Source: CAZWSX01 sp964636985 (lineage in GTDB: Bacteria > Planctomycetota > Planctomycetia > Pirellulales > Pirellulaceae). From it: a stretch of 64,000 bases of DNA. How positions within the stretch are numbered: position 1 is the stretch's first letter; every line of letters starts with the position of its first letter. The translations under genes were made by a program, and so were the position numbers. Shown here piece by piece: positions 19,573-26,691 of the stretch. The notes under the pieces are model-generated. The model did no database searches. It was not told the DNA's origin and saw nothing but the letters and a program-made list of their open reading frames with translations. The stretch covers positions 62,001 to 126,000 of the forward strand of contig CAZWSX010000022.1 in NCBI GenBank assembly GCA_964636985.1, in the 5' to 3' direction.

Positions 19573-20442
19573 CTAGCTTTTCTTCGAGCCACGGAATCGG
19601 GCCAACCCGAAACCGATCAGCGCCAAGCCACCCATCAGCAAGGTGGAAGGTTCAGGCACCGCCGCGATACCAACTGCCGGTGGCAGGCTGTCGGGAGCAT
19701 ACTCGATGGGCGAGTTCCCCAGGTTGGTTGGTGGCGGGTTGCTGAAACCAGGCGAACCGCCATCCGACGAGGAGCTGGATGATTCGGTGCCAGAGGAACC
19801 ACTGCCCGATGAGCCATCACCCGATGAGCTGCCGCCGCCGTTGGAGGAATCCCCGCTGGAACCGCCGCCCGACGTACCCCCGTTCGAACCGCCATTGTTC
19901 GAGGTACTGCCGTTGGACGAGCCATTGTTCGAGGAGCCACCGTTCGACGAGCCGTTTCCGCCGCCCGAGTTATTGCTGCCCGAGTTGCTTCCGCCGCTCG
20001 TGGTGTTTCCGGTCCCATTTCCTGACGTGCCATTCGTGGAAGAGTTGCCGCTTCCGCTGGAGCGCCCATTGCTGGAGCCGCTGCCCCCGCCACCTTGTTG
20101 AGAGCCGCGAGCCTTCTTCTTGCCGCCAGAATGGCCATGGTTACCCGCTTGGGTCCATGCCGCGAAGCTTGCGGCGGCCCCGATTCCTTCAGGCGAAGTG
20201 CTGGAGAGCAAATCGGGTTCGTTTCCCCCCTCGTGGCTACCGTGTTTATCCGTGAACGATGTGAATTCGAACCCTTCCTCCTTGTTGGATTCAGACTCGA
20301 GCGCTGCCGGCTGGGTTTCGGGAGCAGAGGCCCCCTCCACCACCGTCTCGAGTTTGAAAATCAGCGTCGCTTGCGCTTGTCCAGCGCCAATTCCCGTCGT
20401 CGCGACGAAAGCGATCGCTACTGCCCAACCCAACGTTCTCAC
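19573..20442 (-). CDS. PEP-CTERM protein C with long Gly/Ser/Asn low-complexity region
   Basis: 289 residues from GTG 20442. This start follows TTTGGAGA by about 6 bases, just as in gene A, and opens a signal peptide (MRTLGWAVAIAFVATTGIGA, cleavage near AQA). A longer in-frame extension up to 20658 lacks a signal. An acidic segment (about 30-75) leads to a Lys-rich GKKKARG and then about 125 residues made almost only of Gly, Ser, Asn and Thr. The end is VPEPSTLLMGGLALIGFGLARF with RGSKKS, an exosortase signal. A flexible stalk or matrix polymer-like surface protein is likely. Confidence 0.85.
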   Translation of the reverse strand: MRTLGWAVAIAFVATTGIGAGQAQATLIFKLETVVEGASAPETQPAALESESNKEEGFEFTSFTDKHGSHEGGNEPDLLSSTSPEGIGAAASFAAWTQAGNHGHSGGKKKARGSQQGGGGSGSSNGRSSGSGNSSTNGTSGNGTGNTTSGGSNSGSNNSGGGNGSSNGGSSNNGSSNGSTSNNGGSNGGTSGGGSSGDSSNGGGSSSGDGSSGSGSSGTESSSSSSDGGSPGFSNPPPTNLGNSPIEYAPDSLPPAVGIAAVPEPSTLLMGGLALIGFGLARFRGSKKS

Positions 20443-21102
20443 TTCAAATCTCCAAATACCAAATATGGGGGAGGTCATCTCTGCTGGCAGACAAACGTGA
20501 TAGTAGTTGCAGTGGAGCCAATATTGTGGATTTTTCCAAGCGATTGGCGGGGTTTTGCCGGAAATTGCCAGGATTTCCCATGTTCCGGCGAGGTTGCGCC
20601 ATATCCATACGTTCACTGCTCGATAAGAGCGCGGACGTGTCTTTTTTCGAGCAACCAAAATCGACTGCTGGCGTAGTACCCCGCAGATATACCACCCGCA
20701 AGGGCGGTTTTTACTTTCGTCGCGGCAACGCTCGCCTACGGCAATCGCCTGAGTTCAACTTTCGTGCCAAAGTAAACCGCCCCCATTTCAGCCCCGACAG
20801 CCTCAGAAGCGAAAACGATGAACACGGGGGCGGCAAGGTGCTCACCAAAAACGGTCCTGGCCGAAACTAACAGGCGCACCCGTGTGTTACTGAAAGAGGC
20901 GTCTTGCCGAAGAGGTCGCGTTACGAAGACATCGCGTTATTACTTCGTTGACGCGCCGCTTCGGGGCCTCCTAAATTGATGTGCTGCGAAGCCAATCCAT
21001 ATTTCATGATGCCGCCGGAGTTAGATCCCGGAAGAAGGATCATGTCTGGGAGATGATGTTCAGGGGCGCCTCGCTTCGCTTGTGCAGTTGGGGGGAACCA
21101 TC
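20443..21102. other. Gene-free stretch between divergent genes
   Basis: 660 bases between PEP-CTERM gene C (minus) and the coiled-coil protein gene (plus), so promoters of both must lie here. GGTTTTGCCGGAAATTGCC (20551-20569) with GGATTTCCCA after it resembles the repeats upstream of PEP-CTERM gene B. Short open frames here lack ribosome-binding sites and family motifs. Nothing else recognised. Confidence 0.5.
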
Positions 21103-22566
21103 ATGGTCGCGAAGTGGAATCGATCGGCTCGCAGGATCGCCGCAGCGCTGATCGTCGCGACGGCATCTTTCTTCGGCATCACGACGTCGAGCCTATGCCA
21201 GGAGCTCGATGCGATGACGGTCCTGGTCGATTCGGTCGGCCCGGACGAGGTCGTCGATAACGAAGCTGTCGAGAAGGCGTTTTCGTCGGCCGCGCGAGCC
21301 AAGTCGGCCGCGACGCTTGCGAACTACGCGATGTGCATGGTGCGGATTCGACAATGTCGCTTCAACGATGCCAAGACCTTATTAGCTAGTGCTCCCGAGG
21401 CAACCCGCCGTTCGCCGGCCTTCCTTCGGCTGCGACTTTGGCTGTCGCTGCAAACCAGAGACCAAGCCGCCGCCTGCCAGGCGTTCGACGCCTTAATCGA
21501 TCGACTGGGGTCGGACGAGTTGTCGGCGATTGAAACGCGAGACACATGCATGATGCTCGCCGGGACGGTTGCCATGTTGGAGGGAGTCGAGAACAACGAG
21601 CTCGGACCAGATCGCATCGCCAGGGCCAAGGCCTATCTCGCGAAGATTCAGGACTCGGCAACGCTCGCCTCGCTTCGCACTCGCGGATCGGCGCACCGGG
21701 AGGTCTCCAAGCTCTTGAACTCGTCGATCAAAGAAGCGCTCGCGGCGCCAGCCGATGCGAATGAGTCCGCGCGCGATGCCGCGGCCGAGAAGCTCGCATC
21801 GCTAACGGCAGCCTACGCCGAGACCAAACAAACAAGTGACGAAAGGCAAGACCATCGCCGCAATGAGTTCAAAGAGTTGACCGAGAAGAAGAAGGAACTA
21901 GGCAGTACCGCGTTGAAGCTTAAGAAAGACGAGAAGAAGCCGACGTCCGGCCATCCCGGTCCGGTTCCCAACCCGCCCCAGCGGCCGCAACCGCCAATCG
22001 AACCGACGCCCCCGTTGGCGCCGATCAGCCAAGAAGACCAAAGTCGATTCCGCCAACAGCAGGATCAGTATCGGCAACAGCTTCAGTTTTATCAGCAGCA
22101 ACTCAACTTCTACCAGGGATTGCTCGCGCAGTACGAGAAGGACGCGAAGGCGTATCCGGAGATCGTCAAAAAGTATCAAAAAGACCTGGCCGCCTGGATT
22201 AAGGCCGACCAGGATCGCCGGGAAAAGATGAAGCAAGACTACGAGCAATCGATCGCCGACCGCAAGCAAGCCGAGGTCCGCCAAAAAGAGATGGGCCAGG
22301 AGACGGCCATCGACCAAGAACAGTTGCGGACCCTGCGGGGCGAGATCGACGTCGCCCAGCGTAAGCTGGCCGTGCTCAAGGCCGTAACGTCGAAAGACGT
22401 GACTTCGAAAGGTGTTGATGAGGTCAGCAAGTCCGTTTTCGTGCCGGCGAATTTTCCGTTGCTCGATCTAACGTCCGAACAAAGACGCCTCGCCGCGGCT
22501 TGGAAGAAGATCGCGCCGAAACCGAAAGCGGATGCGGCAAAAAGCGAAGCCGAAGCGGGCGAGTAG
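21103..22566 (+). CDS. Exported helical and coiled-coil protein, unknown function
   Basis: 487 residues from ATG 21103, which has GGGGGAA about 6 bases upstream. A signal peptide (IAAALIVATASFFGITTSSL) is followed by an all-helical region (about 40-200) with TPR-like spacing but no clear repeat. A Lys/Glu-rich segment and a Pro-rich hinge (PGPVPNPPQRPQPPIEPTPP) lead to a long coiled coil (about 315-430) rich in Gln, Tyr and Lys (QQQDQYRQQLQFYQQQLNFY). The layout suggests a periplasmic rod or scaffold. No family recognised. It is followed after 179 bases by the GlcG-like gene. Confidence 0.75.
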   Translation: MVAKWNRSARRIAAALIVATASFFGITTSSLCQELDAMTVLVDSVGPDEVVDNEAVEKAFSSAARAKSAATLANYAMCMVRIRQCRFNDAKTLLASAPEATRRSPAFLRLRLWLSLQTRDQAAACQAFDALIDRLGSDELSAIETRDTCMMLAGTVAMLEGVENNELGPDRIARAKAYLAKIQDSATLASLRTRGSAHREVSKLLNSSIKEALAAPADANESARDAAAEKLASLTAAYAETKQTSDERQDHRRNEFKELTEKKKELGSTALKLKKDEKKPTSGHPGPVPNPPQRPQPPIEPTPPLAPISQEDQSRFRQQQDQYRQQLQFYQQQLNFYQGLLAQYEKDAKAYPEIVKKYQKDLAAWIKADQDRREKMKQDYEQSIADRKQAEVRQKEMGQETAIDQEQLRTLRGEIDVAQRKLAVLKAVTSKDVTSKGVDEVSKSVFVPANFPLLDLTSEQRRLAAAWKKIAPKPKADAAKSEAEAGE

Positions 22567-22745
22567 TAGCGCTACGTTGCAAGCTCCTTCTCGCGAGATC
22601 GACTGCGGCGGAGTGCGCTGACTCGTGCCTCTTGCGCACCGTATTCTGGGAACTGGCTTGGCCTGGGGCTTTCAGTCAAACTGATGCCTCCGTTGAGTTT
22701 GCGGCCTTTTTCTGTTTCGACAGTTCCCTCTCAGAGAGACGCACC

Positions 22746-23318
22746 ATGAAAGCGCAGCATTGCCTTGTCCTCGTCATCGCGCTCGCCACCATCACCTTCC
22801 GCGGTCACAACAGCATCGGCGACGAGAAGCAGCCCGCGAAGGCCAGCGTTGCGCCGTTGGTCACCCGTCAACGGGTCGATCTCAACCTGGCCGGCGCGGA
22901 AAAAATCTTGGCTGCTGCCCGCGAAAAAGCGACAGTGGCGGGTCTCAAGATGAACATTGCCATCGTCGACGACGGCGGCCACTTGCTGGCATTTGCTCGC
23001 ATGGACGGCGCGCGGCCCGCCAGCGCTTACACGGCGCTAACCAAGGCCGTGACAGCAGCCACGTTTCGCCAAGAATCGGGGCCAGTTCCGACCAACGCAC
23101 CTGACATGCTCCTTAGCTTGAGCCTGCAAAACGCCGCCCAGGCCGGCGGCGGGAAACTGACCACGCTCAAGGGCGGTGTCCCCGTCGTCGTCGATGGCCA
23201 GGTCATCGGCGGCGTGGGAGTCGGCGGCGGCTCGGGCGAGCAAGACGCCGAGGTAGCCAAGGCCGGCATTCAGGCGTTGCTCGACGCCCTGAAGGAAGTC
23301 CACGCAGCGCCAAAGTAA
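22746..23318 (+). CDS. GlcG/HbpS-family (DUF336) exported protein
   Basis: 190 residues from ATG 22746; an open frame upstream lacks a signal, whereas this start gives a signal peptide (LVLVIALATITFRG). The body matches the GlcG/HbpS fold: AEKILAAAREKATVAGLKMN, IAIVDDGGHLLAFARMDGA, SAYTALTKAVTAATF, GGVPVVVDGQVIGGVGVGGG and DAEVAKAGIQALL. HbpS from Streptomyces binds heme and acts in redox sensing; GlcG's role is unclear. Export here points to a periplasmic heme- or small-molecule-binding role. It is convergent with the peroxiredoxin gene, also redox related, with a 96-base gap. Confidence 0.88.
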   Translation: MKAQHCLVLVIALATITFRGHNSIGDEKQPAKASVAPLVTRQRVDLNLAGAEKILAAAREKATVAGLKMNIAIVDDGGHLLAFARMDGARPASAYTALTKAVTAATFRQESGPVPTNAPDMLLSLSLQNAAQAGGGKLTTLKGGVPVVVDGQVIGGVGVGGGSGEQDAEVAKAGIQALLDALKEVHAAPK

Positions 23319-23414
23319 ATGCGGTCGCGAAGAAGTGCGTGGGGCCAAAAACGAGACCGGCCGAAACAATTGTGTTTCAGCCGAAAATAAATGGCGGGTC
23401 GCGAACGTCGACCG

Positions 23415-24002
23415 TTATTTGGGAAGCGACTTGATCACTTCCAGAACCGCTTTGCTGTCCTCAGGCGCGACCACGTTTGTATTCTTGTGAACGATCTTGC
23501 CATTGCGATCGATCACAAACGTCCAGCGCTTCTCGGTGGTGTTCCGGACAATTCGCTGTGAAACGCCGTCGACCACGGCATCGACGATCTTCTCGCCTGG
23601 CGTGGCCGGCACGCCGAACGCCTTAGCAATCGCGCCATCGGTATCGGCCAGCAATTTGAAGTTCAGCGAGTGCGCCTTCTTGAAGAGCTTATGGCTCTCG
23701 ACCGAATCGCCGCTGACCCCGACGACCTCCGCCCCGGCATTGGTGAGTTCTTTCAAGTCGTCGCGGTAGGCGCACGCTTGTTTCGTGCATCCGCCGGTCA
23801 GATCTCCCGGGTAGAAGTAGATGACGAGGACCTTCTTGCCGACATGCTCCTTCGATTTCCAAGTGTCGCCTGCATCGTCAGGGGCCTCGAAGGCAGGAGC
23901 GGCCTCGCCCACCTTCAGATCGACCGGTTCGTCGCCGGACACATTTAATGCGCACGCGACCAACAAAGCCGAGAGAGCACAAAACCATAAGCTCGTTTGC
24001 AT
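23415..24002 (-). CDS. Exported peroxiredoxin (AhpC/TSA, BCP type)
   Basis: 195 residues with a signal peptide (LWFCALSALLVACALNVSG). It should reduce hydrogen peroxide or organic peroxides outside the cytoplasm. The peroxidatic motif PxxxTxxC is PGDLTGGC (65-72), giving Cys72, with a likely resolving Cys77 five residues later (GCTKQAC), as in atypical BCP/PrxQ enzymes. The rest fits the family: FKLLADTDGAIAKAFGV and RWTFVIDRNGKIV. The usual P-K-D-x-T-P-G-C has become P-G-D-L-T-G-G-C. The thiol donor is unknown. It reads convergently with the GlcG-like gene. Confidence 0.93.
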   Translation of the reverse strand: MQTSLWFCALSALLVACALNVSGDEPVDLKVGEAAPAFEAPDDAGDTWKSKEHVGKKVLVIYFYPGDLTGGCTKQACAYRDDLKELTNAGAEVVGVSGDSVESHKLFKKAHSLNFKLLADTDGAIAKAFGVPATPGEKIVDAVVDGVSQRIVRNTTEKRWTFVIDRNGKIVHKNTNVVAPEDSKAVLEVIKSLPK

Positions 24003-24193
24003 GACTACCGTCTCCTGAAACAGTTCGATCTACAAGCTAAGAATGCGTCATTTTACTCTAGAGACGCGCCCGCGAGCGCCTGATACGCGGGCCTAGGGAC
24101 AACTTGTCACGTGCGGTCGCGGACGGCATTCCGCACGGAATTGGTCACGACTTACAATCCATGAGATCACAATCCCTTAAGAACCTGCCAACC

Positions 24194-24568
24194 ATGAACG
24201 AAGCAAACAAACGATGGACACGCTTTTCGTTGCGAGACTTGTTCTGGTTAGTGCTCGTCGTCGCGCTGGCGGTCGGCTGGTGGCGCGATCGAACTAAGCT
24301 TGCGGAGGAACGCAACAAGGCCATTGTTGAAGTGCGAGAACGAATGGCGTTTGCGAACTTGGTACAAGAGAGGGGTGCCGCGCAAATTGTAGCCTCTGAC
24401 ACCGCGCTACAGTCGAAAATCATGGAGCTTATGAAACTGCGTTATGCAATTCGACAACTCGACCAGGCAACGCAAGACAGGCTTCAAGGTCTTATGCAGA
24501 ACTCGCCAAAAACTGACGAAACAGAGCCACGCGAAGTAGGCGATCCGAGTAGTAAGGTCGATGACTGA
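24194..24568 (+). CDS. Small anchored protein with RFSLRDLFWLVL motif
   Basis: 124 residues from ATG 24194. After a short polar start comes WTRFSLRDLFWLVLVVALA then VGWWRDR, a transmembrane helix with a characteristic flank, followed by a charged helical region probably forming a coiled coil. Nearly the same 25-residue anchor opens the protein at 37511-37699, while the rest is unrelated. Anchors of this kind recur in small planctomycete proteins of unknown function. An upstream in-frame Met at 24104 lacks a signal. It ends 10 bases before the next gene. Confidence 0.72.
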   Translation: MNEANKRWTRFSLRDLFWLVLVVALAVGWWRDRTKLAEERNKAIVEVRERMAFANLVQERGAAQIVASDTALQSKIMELMKLRYAIRQLDQATQDRLQGLMQNSPKTDETEPREVGDPSSKVDD

Positions 24569-24578
24569 GAGGTGTGCC

Positions 24579-24851
24579 ATGTTCCGATTCACGATTCGCG
24601 AAATGTTTCTGGTCGTCGTTATCGTCGCGCTCTGTGTTGGATGGGGGCTCGATCACCAACGTATTGCAGGTGAACTCGCAACCGCAAAGCGATGGCAATA
24701 CGCTGCGGGTGCTGCCGAACACGCGCTGAACAATCTGGGCTTCAAGACCGAATGGGATCTAAAATGGGACACCTTGTACGTTAGCGATCGCGGTCGGTCT
24801 CGTGGGTTCAGAATAACAGACAACGAGCCAAGCGAACCAATTTCGAAGTGA
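24579..24851 (+). CDS. Small anchored protein with RFTIREMF motif
   Basis: 90 residues. MFRFTIREMFLVVVIVALC then VGWGLDH is a diverged form of the anchor in the preceding gene. The remaining 60 residues are soluble with alternating charge. GAGAGGTG about 5 bases upstream supports ATG 24579 rather than the in-frame ATG at 24561. The tight spacing (10 bases from the previous gene, 9 to the next) makes a three-gene transcript with the SRAP gene likely. Function unknown. Confidence 0.72.
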   Translation: MFRFTIREMFLVVVIVALCVGWGLDHQRIAGELATAKRWQYAAGAAEHALNNLGFKTEWDLKWDTLYVSDRGRSRGFRITDNEPSEPISK

Positions 24852-24860
24852 CCCTAACAA

Positions 24861-25799
24861 ATGTGCGGCCGATACACACTCAGAACTCGACTCAATACTG
24901 CCTTGATGGAGCTAGAGGCAGAGAACCGCATCGAGGGGGAATGGCGCGAGCGATACAACATCGCGCCCACTCAGCAAGTCGCCATCGTGCGTCCGGATGC
25001 CGACACGGGTAAGCGGGAACTCGTCGCGCTGCGCTGGGGCTTGGTTCCCTTTTGGGCCGACGATGTCAAAGTCGGCTACACGATGATTAACGCCCGGGCA
25101 GAGACGCTTGTCGAAAAGAAGTCGTTCAAGGGACCGCTACAGAAACGGCGTTGCGTGGTGCTTGCTGACGGCTTTTACGAATGGAAGAAACTAGGCGGGA
25201 AGGACAAGCAGCCGTACTACATTAAGATGCGAGACGATCGAGTGTTTGCATTCGCCGGCTTGTGGGATGTCAACAAGAAGATTTCGCCGACTGTGGAATC
25301 TTGCACGATCGTGACGACCACGCCGAACAAATTGATGTCGGAACTTCATGACCGCATGCCCGTGATTCTAGGAAAACAGGGCATCGACTTTTGGCTTGAT
25401 CCCAAGAACGACAACGCGGAGCAGGTGGTACGAGTCCTGGGGCCTTACCCCTACGCTAAAATGGAAGCCTATGCCGTCGGCCCGACGGTCAACTCCGTGA
25501 AGAATCAGGGGAGTGAGTGCATGGAGCCTATGGTTGGCGGCGACAGACTCCCGGCCAGGATCCTCTCGCTGGGTGAACTCAACTCGATTGCCGATGAGTT
25601 TGGGATCACGTTTTACTACATATCGGGCGCTAAGAGATTGCAGACTGGGTTTGGAAAGAGCATCCTGGAGATCCAAGGCGCCCTAGCTGATCGATGCGAA
25701 GAACATGGATCAAGATGGTGTGAAGCGATTCGCGAGACAACCAACAATCCATACGGGTTCTTCATTGACGTTCCGGCCGATGTTACCGTGATCGACTGA
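24861..25799 (+). CDS. yedK: SRAP domain protein (YedK/HMCES type) with C-terminal extension
   Basis: 312 residues. SRAP proteins form a thiazolidine crosslink with abasic sites in single-stranded DNA and shield them. The defining features are present: MCGRYT with catalytic Cys2 after Met removal, INARAET with Asn77, DGFYEWK with Glu107, and LHDRMPVIL with His163. The normal domain ends near VNSVKNQGSECMEP (about 210-223). About 85 further residues follow, predicted to be mixed alpha/beta (RLPARILSLGELNSIADEF, then EIQGALADRCEEHG), which I do not recognise. The start is fixed because Cys2 must be N-terminal. It follows two small anchored-protein genes on the same strand. Confidence 0.93.
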   Translation: MCGRYTLRTRLNTALMELEAENRIEGEWRERYNIAPTQQVAIVRPDADTGKRELVALRWGLVPFWADDVKVGYTMINARAETLVEKKSFKGPLQKRRCVVLADGFYEWKKLGGKDKQPYYIKMRDDRVFAFAGLWDVNKKISPTVESCTIVTTTPNKLMSELHDRMPVILGKQGIDFWLDPKNDNAEQVVRVLGPYPYAKMEAYAVGPTVNSVKNQGSECMEPMVGGDRLPARILSLGELNSIADEFGITFYYISGAKRLQTGFGKSILEIQGALADRCEEHGSRWCEAIRETTNNPYGFFIDVPADVTVID

Positions 25800-25854
25800 T
25801 GCGTCTTTCCTCTTGGCGCTCTTGGCGCCGTATTGCGAAAACCTTTTCGTGGCT

Positions 25855-25876
25855 AAAAAGTGTACGTACACTTTTT
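25855..25876. promoter_or_regulatory. 22-bp perfect palindrome
   Basis: AAAAAGTGTAC followed directly by its exact complement, without a spacer, 56 bases after the SRAP stop. It could be a dimeric regulator's operator, or an intrinsic terminator since a U-run would end the transcript on either strand. Confidence 0.55.
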
Positions 25877-25948
25877 GCGCGAAGAAAAAGGGCCGCACTG
25901 CCTCCATCGGCAGGTGATCGAAGTGCGTGATTCGGCCAGACTTACGTC

Positions 25949-25993
<45 letters not shown>

Positions 25994-26226
25994 CCCAGCA
26001 CGAGGATAGCCCGAAACTGCTGTTTTTCCTCGCGTTTTTGCCCCCTTAGAGTCTATTCACTTCATTCGCAAGCCGTTGCAAAGAGAAGCGAGAATTTTCG
26101 AGGAAAAGTGGTATTTGGTCGCAGCAAAGCTGTACCAAATTCCGCCGAGTTTTGTGATGTCCCCGATCGATTCAAACACGCCGTGCTTGGTTAAAGCCCT
26201 TCGCTTTCGAACTTGATCGCTGTCAG

Positions 26227-26268
26227 TTGTTAACTAGCGGGTCATAGGTTCAAGTCCTACCGGGGAGC
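26227..26268 (+). pseudogene. 3' half of a tRNA-Asn(GTT)-like gene
   Basis: On the plus strand: TTGTTAA anticodon-type loop, CTAGC, variable GGGTC, T-arm ATAGG-TTCAAGT-CCTAC (one mismatch), acceptor 3' strand CGGGGAG. This fits tRNA-Asn(GTT) from the anticodon loop to the end. The 5' half is missing upstream. It lies 234 bases from the tRNA-Gly-like half and in the opposite direction. Confidence 0.6.
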
Positions 26269-26313
26269 TAGTCGTTTGGTAGCGGAAACAGGCTGCCAAA
26301 CCAGTTAACACGC

Positions 26314-26342
26314 AACGCCGAGAGATCTATCCTCTCGGCGTT
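26314..26342 (+). terminator. Strong hairpin after tRNA-Asn fragment
   Basis: An 11-base perfect stem AACGCCGAGAG / CTCTCGGCGTT with a 7-base loop, followed by TTGCGTTTCTTG. It lies 46 bases after the tRNA-Asn-like fragment and may be that tRNA gene's original terminator carried along with it. Confidence 0.6.
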
Positions 26343-26691
26343 TTGCGTTTCTTGCTTATCCCGCAAGGATTTACGTCGATTCCGACTGTTAACTGGCGGG
26401 CGGAGTTCGTAGAGAGATTTCGAGGGTCCGAGTGGGAAAGGGTTCTTTTCTGACTTTGTTTGAGGTGGCACATCGGTCGTCTGGGGGCGAGCCATGACCA
26501 TGGCGACAACAGCGGCGCAGGCGACAAAGAGAAAGAGACGCGGAAATTTGCCCGCAATGCGGCGTCCGCCGAAACACATTTAGGACCGCGACGATTCGAC
26601 GCGTTGCGAAAGCTTGTTGTAGGAAACGACTCAGCGACGCGCTAGAATCTGGGGGGCGTCCAATAGCATCCACCCACCGGATAGTTAGATC

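Noticed and set aside
19635..20138. Open frames on both strands across the Gly/Ser/Asn-rich region of PEP-CTERM gene C
   Set aside because: Low-complexity codons leave several frames open; only the PEP-CTERM frame has a signal peptide and sorting signal.
20526..20870. Plus-strand 114-codon open frame upstream of the coiled-coil gene
   Set aside because: No ribosome-binding site or family motif, and it overlaps the likely control region of PEP-CTERM gene C.
26268..26579. Minus-strand 103-codon open frame with a hydrophobic start
   Set aside because: No ribosome-binding site, crosses the terminator hairpin and ends beside the tRNA-Asn fragment; no motif recognised.
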